Part shown: positions 19,351 through 27,040 of the stretch, piece by piece | Layout of the letters: each line of letters begins with the position of its first letter | Numbering within the stretch: the stretch's first letter is position 1 | Virus record (IMG/VR): IMGVR_UViG_3300023202_000338 | Coordinates: 1-33,031 of that record | Length of the DNA stretch: 33,031 bases | DNA from: a virus | Reading direction: 5' to 3' (one strand) | Notes under the pieces: generated by a model | Database searches by the model: none | What the model saw: only the letters and a program-made list of their open reading frames with translations | What the model was told of the DNA's origin: nothing | Position numbers and translations under genes: made by a program

Positions 19351-19599
19351 ATGGATCTGAGCGAGGCGACTCGCTTGAACATGCTCGAAGCTCGAGTCGT
19401 GGCGAACGAGCGGCGGCTCGAACGCTTCGACAAGGCGTTCTTCGGCGAGGACGGTCGCGGCGGGTTGGCCGCCGACGTGTCGCGCCTGGCAACGCACGTG
19501 CGGGCGCTGCTCTGGGTCGGCGGCATCGCCACTTCGGCCGTCGTGACGGCTGTGGTGTTGATGGTGCTGCAGGGCGGCTACATCGTCATCCCGGGGTAG
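19351..19599 (+). CDS. XhlA-like / small holin-like membrane protein
   Basis: 82 aa from ATG 19351, 3 nt after the lipoprotein stop. The N-terminal half is a charged helix (LSEATRLNMLEARVVANERR, then LERFDKAFF), and after a Gly-rich hinge a single C-terminal membrane segment follows (LLWVGGIATSAVVTAVVLMV, about residues 54-73). The architecture (coiled coil then one TM, 80-90 aa) is that of XhlA-type hemolysin/holin-associated proteins. With the lipoprotein it suggests a lysis locus, but no endolysin is found in this window. Confidence in the family is moderate. Confidence 0.7.
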   Translation: MDLSEATRLNMLEARVVANERRLERFDKAFFGEDGRGGLAADVSRLATHVRALLWVGGIATSAVVTAVVLMVLQGGYIVIPG

Positions 19600-19602
19600 C
19601 CC

Positions 19603-21132
19603 GTGGTCTCCCGCGCCGCACGGCGGTTCGAGGAGCTCTATCGCACGATCCGCGAAGACATCTTCGCGCTGTGCAGGGCCCTGAACTTCACGCCGACGCC
19701 GCAGCAAGCAGTGATCCTAGAGCGCGTCAACCAGGCGAAGCGCGAGGGCATCCTCCGTAACTTCATGGCCGCTAAGAGCGGCCAGGGCAACGGCAAGAGC
19801 GCCATCGCGTTCGTGATCGCGTTGTTCCGCGTGATCCAAGCGTACAAGTCGCTCGCGGTGCTCACAGCACCGACGCAACGCCAGTGCCGCGATGCGTTCC
19901 TCACGCGCGGGCGAGAAATCATGGCCGGCGCGGACCCGGCCATCCAGAGGATCGTCGAGGTCTTGTCGACGAAGGTCACGATCTGCGGGGATCCCGACTG
20001 GGGCGTTAAGACGGTCACGGCCACCGACCCCAAGAATGCCCAGGGCTACCACGTCCCGTACGAGCGCTTCGGTAGCACCCTGTCGATCATCATGGAAGAG
20101 GCGTCCGGCATCGACCGGGAGATCGTCACCCAGTTCAAGGGCACGATCTCCGACCCCGACGTGCTGATGCTGATGATCGGGAACCCGAACTTGCGGGACT
20201 GCTCGTTCTTCGACTGCTTCAACTCCCTGCGCGAGTGGTGGTGGTTGTACACGCTGAACTCCGAGGAAACTGCGCGCACGAACCCCGAGATCCTCAACCC
20301 CGAGCGCAACCTCGAGATCGAGCGCGAGTTCGGGCGCGACTCCGACGTCTACCGAATCCGCGTGCTCGGCGAGTTCCCCTTCCAGGACCCCGACAGCGTC
20401 ATCTCCAGCGAAGACCTCGAGGTCTGTACTCGCACCAGCATGCTCGACCTCGCGCGCGTCGAACGCACGGAAGGGCGCCACCTCGTTCGGCCGCACCAGT
20501 TCGGGATCGACTTCGCGCGCTGGGGCGGCGACGAGAACGTCATCTACCAGCGCCTCGGGAACGCGATCCTCGACCAGTGGATCAGCGTGCACGTCGATCC
20601 GAACGACGTCGTCGACCGGGCGTTCGCGATGCAGTCGCAGAAGGGTTGGACGAACCACCAGACCCTGTACGTCCCCGACGCCGGCGGCTTGGGCCAGGGC
20701 GTCATGGGCAACTTCCGCCGGCGCCGCGGGTGCCGGGTCTATGAGGCCCACGCTCAGGGCACGGCCCACGACAGCCAACAGTACGCCGACTTCATCACCG
20801 AGGCGTGGTTCCACGTGGCGCGACTCGCGCGCCGCAAGAGGATGTACCTGCCGCGGGACCAGCGCCTCATCGCGCAGCTCTCGACGCGTCGCTACACGAC
20901 GAACAAGCACGGCAAGCTCATCATCTACAGCAAGGACGCGTACATGAAGGAGGGGCACGACAGCCCCGACCGCGCCGACGCGTTCGTGCGTGCGCTGTAC
21001 GACTTCGCGACAGTGGGGGGACAGCACGTGGGCCACGGCCCGGGCAAGAAGGTCGGTCCCGAGGTGCAGCACCGCAGCGACCACGTGAGCCTCGAGCAAC
21101 GCGTCGGTATGCAGATCCGGGGCGGGTCGTGA
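19603..21132 (+). CDS. terL: Terminase large subunit
   Basis: 509 aa from GTG 19603, 3 nt after the previous stop. It packages DNA into proheads: an ATPase motor plus headful or site-specific nuclease. The ATPase domain has Walker A SGQGNGKS (residues 59-66, Lys65) and a Walker B-like segment LSIIMEEASG (Glu165-Glu166, with Glu replacing the usual Asp). The RNase H-like nuclease domain has Asp303 in FGIDFARWGGDE, Asp359 in VPDAGG and Asp459 in DRADAF, the expected three acidic residues. Length is normal for phage TerL. The stop overlaps the zinc-ribbon gene. A plausible small subunit lies upstream, but is unproven. Confidence 0.95.
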   Translation: MVSRAARRFEELYRTIREDIFALCRALNFTPTPQQAVILERVNQAKREGILRNFMAAKSGQGNGKSAIAFVIALFRVIQAYKSLAVLTAPTQRQCRDAFLTRGREIMAGADPAIQRIVEVLSTKVTICGDPDWGVKTVTATDPKNAQGYHVPYERFGSTLSIIMEEASGIDREIVTQFKGTISDPDVLMLMIGNPNLRDCSFFDCFNSLREWWWLYTLNSEETARTNPEILNPERNLEIEREFGRDSDVYRIRVLGEFPFQDPDSVISSEDLEVCTRTSMLDLARVERTEGRHLVRPHQFGIDFARWGGDENVIYQRLGNAILDQWISVHVDPNDVVDRAFAMQSQKGWTNHQTLYVPDAGGLGQGVMGNFRRRRGCRVYEAHAQGTAHDSQQYADFITEAWFHVARLARRKRMYLPRDQRLIAQLSTRRYTTNKHGKLIIYSKDAYMKEGHDSPDRADAFVRALYDFATVGGQHVGHGPGKKVGPEVQHRSDHVSLEQRVGMQIRGGS

Positions 21133-21356
21133 TCTGCCCGGGCTGCGGCGGGAAGATCGTGAAGACGCACGTCTACGCGGGCGCGGGGGGCAAGACATCG
21201 GCCGGCGTCTGCACGAAGTGCGGCAAGAGAGCAACGATGGTCGAGTACGTGCACGCCCTGAACCCACCGCACGGTACGGGGGCGAGCTCGCTGGCGAGGA
21301 AGTTGGCCTCGGGCGAGTTCGTGCCCGGGCCCCCGAAGGAGGAGGACGCGAAGTGA
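21129..21356 (+). CDS. Small zinc-ribbon protein
   Basis: 75 aa from GTG 21129 (GTGA overlap with the terminase stop). VICPGCGGKIVKTHVYAG then GVCTKCGKRATMVEY gives a Cys-x2-Cys...Cys-x2-Cys zinc ribbon at residues 3-32, followed by a basic/Pro tail ending PPKEEDAK. Such small ribbons bind DNA or protein. Sitting between terminase and the MuF-like gene, it may be a packaging or head cofactor, but that is inference. Its stop overlaps the next GTG. Confidence 0.78.
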   Translation: MICPGCGGKIVKTHVYAGAGGKTSAGVCTKCGKRATMVEYVHALNPPHGTGASSLARKLASGEFVPGPPKEEDAK

Positions 21357-22348
21357 TAGACCCCGTAGTCGGTGCCGTCGTCGAGTGCCTGCGCAAGCAG
21401 GGCGTGCCGGAGGTCGAGGCCGTCGTGGCGGCCGTGCAGGAGCTCGCCGAGGACCACTGGCGCGAGGTCGCCGGCGACGCCGCGGCAGAGCTCGAGGCCG
21501 AGCTCGCGGCCCTGCCCGACACCTCGCCGACCTCGGACGTCGATCCTCTGGCCGAGCGGACCGGCGCCGAACGCCGGCGGCTCCTGGAGACCCTCGTGGC
21601 CGCCCTGCTGCTGAGCTTCCGTCGGGGCCTGGAGCGTCCCCTGCCGGCCCGCCGGCGCCGGGCGGTCCGGGAGGCCGCCGAGCGCCTCCTCGCGACAGGA
21701 GCGCGCACCTCGGGCGGCTCACTGCGGCTCGCCTCCGCTCCGGCCCAGGAGACGCTCCTGGCCGCTGAGCGAGACCTGACGCTGCTGCTGCGCGGCCGGG
21801 CCCTTCAGCGCGCGGACGAGCTCGAGCGCCTCGTGAGGCTGTTCCTGACGGACGGGGCCGTGCGCGTGCCGGCCGAGGCCGGCGCCGGCGGCGGGAGGGA
21901 GGCGTGGAGGCAGGAGCTCCGAGCCGTCCTGGGGCTCGAGGGGCCGTCGTGGGTGCCGGCGACCGTGGCGGCCTGGGCCTACCGCTGGCACAACGTCGGG
22001 GGCTTCCTGGCGGCCACCGCCGGCGCCGTGGCGCCGCAGACGCTCGTGGCGTTCAACAATCCGCCGGACGGGCCGGACGCCTCCACCACGCCCTTCTGCG
22101 GCATCGTACACGGCCGCGTCGTGGCGGTCGGGCGAGCCCGTCAGCAGCTCGAGCGCTACCGCCGCGCGGTACTCTCCGACGACCTCGACGCCGCGGTGGG
22201 GGCGTGGCCGCTACTCTCCTCGGGGGAGGCGAACGACGTCGACAGGGGCCGCGCCCTCGCGCGTTTCGCGGGCCTCGGGCTCCCCCCGTACCACTGGGAG
22301 TGCCGCACCGTCGTGATCGCCTCCGCGCTGGCTCCGGCCGCGCGCTAG
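21353..22348 (+). CDS. Phage Mu gpF-like minor head protein
   Basis: 331 aa from GTG 21353. The N-terminal two thirds are long Ala/Glu/Arg-rich helices (residues 1-190). The C-terminal third carries the MuF-type signature: WAYRWHNVGG, then TPFCGIVHGRVV and GLPPYHWECRTVV, which resembles the PFCRxxxG...PPxHPNCRS pattern with conserved Cys and His. MuF proteins sit at the portal vertex and help head assembly; related domains are also found in toxins. Normally the gene lies directly after the portal gene, but here it follows terminase and a zinc-ribbon gene with no portal between. It is the last plus-strand gene before the convergent hairpin. Confidence 0.78.
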   Translation: MIDPVVGAVVECLRKQGVPEVEAVVAAVQELAEDHWREVAGDAAAELEAELAALPDTSPTSDVDPLAERTGAERRRLLETLVAALLLSFRRGLERPLPARRRRAVREAAERLLATGARTSGGSLRLASAPAQETLLAAERDLTLLLRGRALQRADELERLVRLFLTDGAVRVPAEAGAGGGREAWRQELRAVLGLEGPSWVPATVAAWAYRWHNVGGFLAATAGAVAPQTLVAFNNPPDGPDASTTPFCGIVHGRVVAVGRARQQLERYRRAVLSDDLDAAVGAWPLLSSGEANDVDRGRALARFAGLGLPPYHWECRTVVIASALAPAAR

Positions 22349-22355
22349 GGAAAGT

Positions 22356-22394
22356 GGGGGCCCCGAGGCAGATCACTCCGCCCGCGGGGCCCCC
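22356..22394. terminator. Bidirectional terminator-like hairpin between convergent operons
   Basis: GGGGGCCCCG (22356-22365) and CGGGGCCCCC (22385-22394) form a perfect 10-bp GC stem with a 19-nt loop. It lies in the 73-bp gap between the MuF-like gene (+) and the tail-side gene ending at 22422 (-). No long T-run is present on either side, so it may need Rho or act as a pausing structure, but position and symmetry fit a shared terminator. Confidence 0.75.
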
Positions 22395-22421
22395 GACGGT
22401 GCCACGACGCACCGGGTACTG

Positions 22422-22898
22422 CTAGCTGGAGGCCATCGCTCCGGTGTCCTTCTCGGCAGCCAGGTGCTCGTTAAACTTGGCCGCCAGCGTCGCGATGGCG
22501 TCTCGGAGTTCGGCGATCGTGTTGGCGACCAGGTCGTCGCGCAGCGCGTCGGCTGTCGCCGGCGCGTCGCCCGGATCCGAGATGACCGCGATGGTGTCCC
22601 CTCCCGAGGACCCGCCACTGCTGTCGGTGAGGTCCGCCACCTCGTTCGCCTGCGGGGCGAGCTTGATCCAGCCCGAGCCCGTGCTGAGGTGCGGCATGAT
22701 GCCCGTGTAGTCGACGTCGTCGTTCGTCGCGACCACGCACAGGCCGTCGTCGTTCTGGCTCGCGGTCGGCAGCGCGCCGACAGTCGCGAAGCTCACGAGC
22801 GGGTACGGCTGATTCGCGAGGATGTCGCGCCAGCTCTCGAGCTCGGCGTCCCAGCCGAGGCTCTCCGAGTCGACTGCGGGGAAGGTCTGCTTCGCCAC
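22422..22898 (-). CDS. 158-aa tail- or head-fibre-type protein
   Basis: 158 aa, minus-strand GTG at 22898, SD AGGAGT just upstream. It is the last gene of the tail operon. The N-terminal part is beta-rich (PLVSFATVGALPTASQNDDG, TGIMPHLSTGSGWIKL) like fibre or sheath-adapter domains. A Ser/Gly linker (SSGGSSGGDT) follows, then a C-terminal helix (ADALRDDLVANTIAELRDAI, AAKFNEHLAAEK) that would form a trimeric coiled coil. This domain order is common in phage fibre proteins. Receptor binding or adapter role is inferred only. Confidence 0.72.
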   Translation of the reverse strand: MAKQTFPAVDSESLGWDAELESWRDILANQPYPLVSFATVGALPTASQNDDGLCVVATNDDVDYTGIMPHLSTGSGWIKLAPQANEVADLTDSSGGSSGGDTIAVISDPGDAPATADALRDDLVANTIAELRDAIATLAAKFNEHLAAEKDTGAMASS

Positions 22899-22908
22899 GG
22901 TTCTACTC

Positions 22909-25629
22909 CTACGTGATGGTGCCGCCCAAGTTCTCGATGTCGATGGTGACGGGCTCGGACGTCTGGGAACCCTTCACCACGAAGATGCGTGCCTTCAGCG
23001 GCGTGTCGAACGAGTAGCCTGGAGAGAGGCCGAGGTCGGACACGTACTGCGCCTTGGTCCAGGTGTAGTTCTTCTCGCCGCCGGTCAGGTCGACCGTACG
23101 CAGCACGGTCGAGTTCTGGTCCATGAGCTCGAGTCGGATGAAGCCGTCGACGCCCGGGTCGGACAACACTGCGACCCCCGCGGGCGTGAGGCCCGCGCCG
23201 TCGTACGGCTTGGCCGGCGGGCTACGGTAGGCCCACGCCAGCTCGACGTCCTCGTCAAGGAAGTAGCTGAAGCTCGTCGGCCCGCCGGAATCGCCGGCGC
23301 GGAACGCCGTGATCGGCACGGGACGAACGCCGAACCCGTAGAGGTCGTGCTCCTGCGCCGTCACCTCGTCGAGGCCGAGAGGGTTGTTCCCCTGCGGCAG
23401 GCTCTTCCAGAAGACGGTCGTCTCCGGCGCGAGCACGAGGTTCTCGAAGAGCTGCACGTCGTCTCGGTCGAGGATCACGACGGGCGTGTCCGCCGCGAAC
23501 GCCTGCTTGGTCGTGCCGGCGCGGTGCCGCAGCACCTCACGCAGTCGGTACTGCCCACCGCCGAGGGACTCGAGCCAGCGCACGAACCAGATCTCCTGGG
23601 CCGTGCCCGACCCGACCACGGCGATCTGCTTCCCGCGGCGCCAGTTCTCCTCCTGGCCGGCGGCGGAGAGGTCGAGGACGTTCGCGATGTCGGGCCCCAG
23701 CGCGTTGATGACGGGCCCCTCGTCGAGCAGGGACGGCCCGGTCGCGAGCAGCGCCTCGTCGAGCCCCCCGCCGGTGTGGAGTCCGCCCTCGTTCCCGAGC
23801 TTGAAGTAGGTGGTGCCGTCCGGCGAGAGGTAGACCGCCGCGTTCGGGACGGCGGCCGAGCGCCGGATTCGCGCCAGGCCGGCGACGACCTTGCCCTCCG
23901 CGTTGAGCACGTGCGGCAGCTCGATCGGGATGACGGCCGGGTCCTCGTCGGTGTCCGGCACCGAGCCGAGGATGCCCCCGCCGTCGGCGAGCGTCGTCGA
24001 GTCCGCCGCGGGGATGCCGTAGTAGTCGGGTACGCCCGTGAGCTCGACCTCGGCGCTGTCCGTGTCGGGCTGCTCCACCTCCAGGCACAGGTACGGCTGG
24101 TCGATGTCCGGGATCGTGAAGCGATGCCCCGGCATGATGTCGCGTGCGTTGCGGTCGGCCTTCACCCTCACGCGGTCCTGGTTGCTGTAGGTCTCCTGGT
24201 CGCGGCGCTTGGCGACAACCTCCGCGGTCGTGAAGTCCCGCACCGTCGGCATCGAGATCTTCTCGACACCGAACAGCTCCAGGAATCCAGCCGAGCCGTC
24301 GTCGTCGATACCGACCTGCATCTCGGAGTAGTTCCTGTTCCGGTCGCGGTAGGTGAACAGCTTGCGGTCGCGCTGCTGCTCGTCGAGCTGGATCGTCTCC
24401 ACTTCGGGCAGCGCCCCGACGATCTCGTCGTCGGTCAGCACAGCGAAGTCGGCCGTCTCCCGGATCGCCACGAAGCGGTACAGCCCGGTGACGGGGTCCT
24501 GGGGCAGCAGGACCCCGAGGTCCTGTAACAGGTCCGACACGATCGACGCGACGCTCTTGAAGTCGTTCGCCAAGAGCGTCGTGCGCAGGTTCTCCGTGCA
24601 CGCGATGCGGCCGACCTCCTCTAGGGAAGCTACGTCGAAGAGGCCGCGGTCGAGAGCCATGCCGTGCGGAGCGCCCGCGAACAGGATCTGGTCGATCGCG
24701 TGGGCGGGGTTCACCCCGTCGTCGGGGTTCTCGATCACCGGCTGCACGGTCCCGACGTCGTCGGTCAGCCCCGAGATCGTCTTGGCCAGGAAGATGCGAC
24801 GAACGCTGCCGCTCTGCTTTTCGACGCTTTCGATCAGGTAGTCGCCGTCCGAGATCGTGTTGCTGGCGATGCGAGCGTAGCGGCCCGGCTTGAAGTCGAG
24901 CGTGCCGTCGAACTGCTTGCCGTCGACCTCGACGTAGTTCGTGCCGACAACGCCGTCCATCGTGTCGCCGATGTCGTGGGGGTCGCCGGTCGCCGTGCGC
25001 GACGGCGAGAAGTACGCCGGTGAGCCGCAGAGCCGGGAGTCGTACGGCACCGTGTCCACCTCGTAGCGCATGCGCGGCCACACGGGATTCGTGCCTAGCC
25101 GCTTGTTGCTCCACCACACGTAGCAGATGAAGGGCCACCGCGAGGTGATGCCAATGCGCTCGGCGTCCCCGAGGTCGGTGTTCGCCGGCTGGTCCTGCTC
25201 GCCCCAGTAGATCTGGAACTCGCCCTCATCGCCCAGGTCGATCGTGGTGCCGGAGGGGTGCGAGTTCGGATCGATCGGGCCGTTGAAGATCACCTTGCCG
25301 TTGGCCTCGATCTTCCACAGGCGACGCACCGGGCCCACGCAGATCGCGTGCCACCCCTCCTCGTACCAGATCTTCTGGCCGGGGCCGCCGCCGCCGCCGA
25401 AGCCCTTGCCCCCCTCGCCCTCCTCGGTCTCGCTGGTGCGGTTGCCTGCCCACAGCATCGAGGCCGCGACGAGCTCGCGTCCGATCAGCAGGGGGGTCGG
25501 CGAGCCGCGCTCGACCGTCGGGGTCGGCTTGAAGTCCTGCACGGGAGAATCGCTGGGCTTCTTCTGCAGCAGCCCCCCGATGTAGCTCACCGCGATGGCG
25601 ACGCCGGCTTGGATGGCGAAGTTGCTCAT
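22909..25629 (-). CDS. Central tail hub / tip attachment protein (J-like)
   Basis: 906 aa from ATG 25629 (minus), overlapping the NlpC/P60 stop by 4 nt. The open frame extends further upstream to 26070, but that part is Arg/Ala shadow over the neighbour. It would form the central tail tip. The N-terminus has a hydrophobic helix (FAIQAGVAIAVSYIGGLL) and ERGSPTPLLIGRELVAASML, as in phage tail-tip proteins. Later segments are typical of siphophage tail hubs of the J/TipJ kind (VTAQEHDLYGFGVRPVPITA; YLDEDVELAWAYR region). The C-terminus is beta-rich. Position after DUF2163-like and NlpC/P60 genes supports it. Host-range determinant by analogy only. Confidence 0.82.
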   Translation of the reverse strand: MSNFAIQAGVAIAVSYIGGLLQKKPSDSPVQDFKPTPTVERGSPTPLLIGRELVAASMLWAGNRTSETEEGEGGKGFGGGGGPGQKIWYEEGWHAICVGPVRRLWKIEANGKVIFNGPIDPNSHPSGTTIDLGDEGEFQIYWGEQDQPANTDLGDAERIGITSRWPFICYVWWSNKRLGTNPVWPRMRYEVDTVPYDSRLCGSPAYFSPSRTATGDPHDIGDTMDGVVGTNYVEVDGKQFDGTLDFKPGRYARIASNTISDGDYLIESVEKQSGSVRRIFLAKTISGLTDDVGTVQPVIENPDDGVNPAHAIDQILFAGAPHGMALDRGLFDVASLEEVGRIACTENLRTTLLANDFKSVASIVSDLLQDLGVLLPQDPVTGLYRFVAIRETADFAVLTDDEIVGALPEVETIQLDEQQRDRKLFTYRDRNRNYSEMQVGIDDDGSAGFLELFGVEKISMPTVRDFTTAEVVAKRRDQETYSNQDRVRVKADRNARDIMPGHRFTIPDIDQPYLCLEVEQPDTDSAEVELTGVPDYYGIPAADSTTLADGGGILGSVPDTDEDPAVIPIELPHVLNAEGKVVAGLARIRRSAAVPNAAVYLSPDGTTYFKLGNEGGLHTGGGLDEALLATGPSLLDEGPVINALGPDIANVLDLSAAGQEENWRRGKQIAVVGSGTAQEIWFVRWLESLGGGQYRLREVLRHRAGTTKQAFAADTPVVILDRDDVQLFENLVLAPETTVFWKSLPQGNNPLGLDEVTAQEHDLYGFGVRPVPITAFRAGDSGGPTSFSYFLDEDVELAWAYRSPPAKPYDGAGLTPAGVAVLSDPGVDGFIRLELMDQNSTVLRTVDLTGGEKNYTWTKAQYVSDLGLSPGYSFDTPLKARIFVVKGSQTSEPVTIDIENLGGTIT

Positions 25630-26102
25630 GCCACCCACCTCGCGCGGTCGCGGGCGCGGTAGACGCGGAAGACGTGCATCACGCGAGGGTCGAGCCCGAC
25701 CCCGATCTCCCGTACCCGCGGGTGGCTGGCCTCCCAGCACGTGTTCGGGCGCACGCCGACGAGCACGAGGTGCCCGGGGCCGCCGTGCTTCGGGCCCGTC
25801 GCCAGCACGTCCGAGGGCTCGACGATCAAGCGCCCCTCGTCGTCGCGCTCCTCGACGCGCTCGAGCTCGGGGTAGAGGCGCAGCAGGCGTCGCATGCCCG
25901 CCATCGCAGCCTCGCGGTCGTGGAACGCGGTGTCGAGCGGCAGGTTGCGGGGGAGCTCGCGTCGACGCCCGTACAGTTCGTCGAGTACGCCGCAGCCGAA
26001 GCGCACGCAGTCGACCGCGCCATCGGGGCCCTTGACCTGCTGCCCGCTCATGTACGGCGTCCCCGCCCACGAGCGCACGACCTCGTCGATGCGTGCTAGC
26101 AC
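25626..26102 (-). CDS. NlpC/P60-type tail peptidase
   Basis: 158 aa from GTG 26102 (minus), overlapping the DUF2163-like stop (TAG 26096-26098) by 7 nt. Residues upstream of this start are low-complexity, which supports it. The motif SWAGTPYMSG...GAVDCVRFGCG places the catalytic Cys at Cys32, and PKHGGPGHLVLVG gives His111, the usual Cys/His pair. Such tail-associated NlpC/P60 enzymes cut peptidoglycan cross-links during DNA entry and correspond to the K-type gene of lambdoid tails. Between DUF2163-like and J-like genes it is in the classic place. Confidence 0.85.
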   Translation of the reverse strand: MLARIDEVVRSWAGTPYMSGQQVKGPDGAVDCVRFGCGVLDELYGRRRELPRNLPLDTAFHDREAAMAGMRRLLRLYPELERVEERDDEGRLIVEPSDVLATGPKHGGPGHLVLVGVRPNTCWEASHPRVREIGVGLDPRVMHVFRVYRARDRARWVA

Positions 26103-27040
26103 GGCGCGTCGTCGATCAGCGGGTTGTAGGGCAGGATCGCGTGGCCCAGCCCACCGAAGTTGAGCTCGTTGTCCCATCGCTGGATGCACTCCTCGATCGT
26201 CTTCGGGCAGCCCGGCACCGCGCGCACGCGCTGCCCGATCCAGGACGCGGGCGGTTGCCGAGAGAGCTTGAACGTCGTGTCCACGCGTCCCGGGTCCCCG
26301 GGCGTCGTGTCGTCCTTGTCCCAGTCCCGGATCCAGATGCGCAGGCCGCGGTACTCCAGGTAGCCGGCCTGCCAGATGTTTCCACGTCCGGTGCCCTTGT
26401 CGACCAAGTCCTCGATCGTGGCCGTAGTCCCGTCAATCGACGCGAGGTCGCAGCCGGACATCTCCGCCGCGAGGCCCGAGCCGGGCCCCTGGCCCGTCAG
26501 CGCACCGATATCGGGGTTCTGGTCGAACGTCACGCAGCCCTTGCCGAACAGCTTCCAGACGCACAGGTGGTCGGCCGGCGGGTTCGCCGAGCGATCGAGC
26601 AGCCGCTTCATCGTGCTGCACACGAGTCGGTCGATCCCGCTCTGGCCCTCGACGTTGCGCAGCGTCCGCAAGATCACGCCGCGAAACCTCACGCGCGTCT
26701 CGTCTCCGGTGTCTCCCCCGACGAACTCCAGGACCCGAACGTCCACCGGCGCGTGCAAGCCTGACGTGAGCTCGTCCGGGATGTAGGCGCGCTTCACGTC
26801 GACGTGCGTCTTCCCGTCACCGAGGGAGCCCGAGTTCTTGCCGAAGCGCACCTCCATCTCCGGCGCTGACGAGAAGGTCTCGCCGTCCAGGGTCACGTCC
26901 GTCGTGTAGTTCGTGAGGCGCACGTACGTCGGGTCATCGTCGAACAGTCCCCCGTCTCCGGCAGGCACGGGCAAGTCCGTCCCCCCGAACGACAGCTCGA
27001 CTCCAAGGTAGTGCTCCTTGTGCGGGTCCGCGAACGTCAC
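26096..27040 (-). CDS. DUF2163-like (phage BR0599-type) tail protein
   Basis: 314 aa from GTG 27040 (minus; GTGA overlap with the upstream gene's stop). Beta-rich N-terminus (VRLTNYTTDVTLDGETFSS), VDVRVLEF and FRGVILRT, then the family hallmark of paired cysteines with an aromatic (Cys160...FGKGC169). Members of the family are tail-assembly proteins of siphophages and gene transfer agents, in the order tape measure, tail protein, DUF2163, NlpC/P60, hub, exactly as here. The C-terminus (about 200-310) is a compact domain with PASWIGQRVRAVPGCPKTIE. Not an enzyme as far as known. Confidence 0.83.
   Translation of the reverse strand: MTFADPHKEHYLGVELSFGGTDLPVPAGDGGLFDDDPTYVRLTNYTTDVTLDGETFSSAPEMEVRFGKNSGSLGDGKTHVDVKRAYIPDELTSGLHAPVDVRVLEFVGGDTGDETRVRFRGVILRTLRNVEGQSGIDRLVCSTMKRLLDRSANPPADHLCVWKLFGKGCVTFDQNPDIGALTGQGPGSGLAAEMSGCDLASIDGTTATIEDLVDKGTGRGNIWQAGYLEYRGLRIWIRDWDKDDTTPGDPGRVDTTFKLSRQPPASWIGQRVRAVPGCPKTIEECIQRWDNELNFGGLGHAILPYNPLIDDAPC

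Noticed and set aside
19717-21708. Long minus-strand frame opposite the terminase
   Set aside because: Antisense shadow. The terminase on the plus strand has complete motifs.
22822-24528. 568-codon plus-strand frame opposite the tail hub gene
   Set aside because: Shadow of a tail gene. Composition is Arg/Val/Asp-biased and no start context is apparent.
22909-26070. Upstream extension of the tail hub frame to 26070
   Set aside because: The extra residues are Arg/Pro/Ala-rich and overlap the NlpC/P60 gene. ATG 25629, overlapping the preceding stop, is the coherent start.
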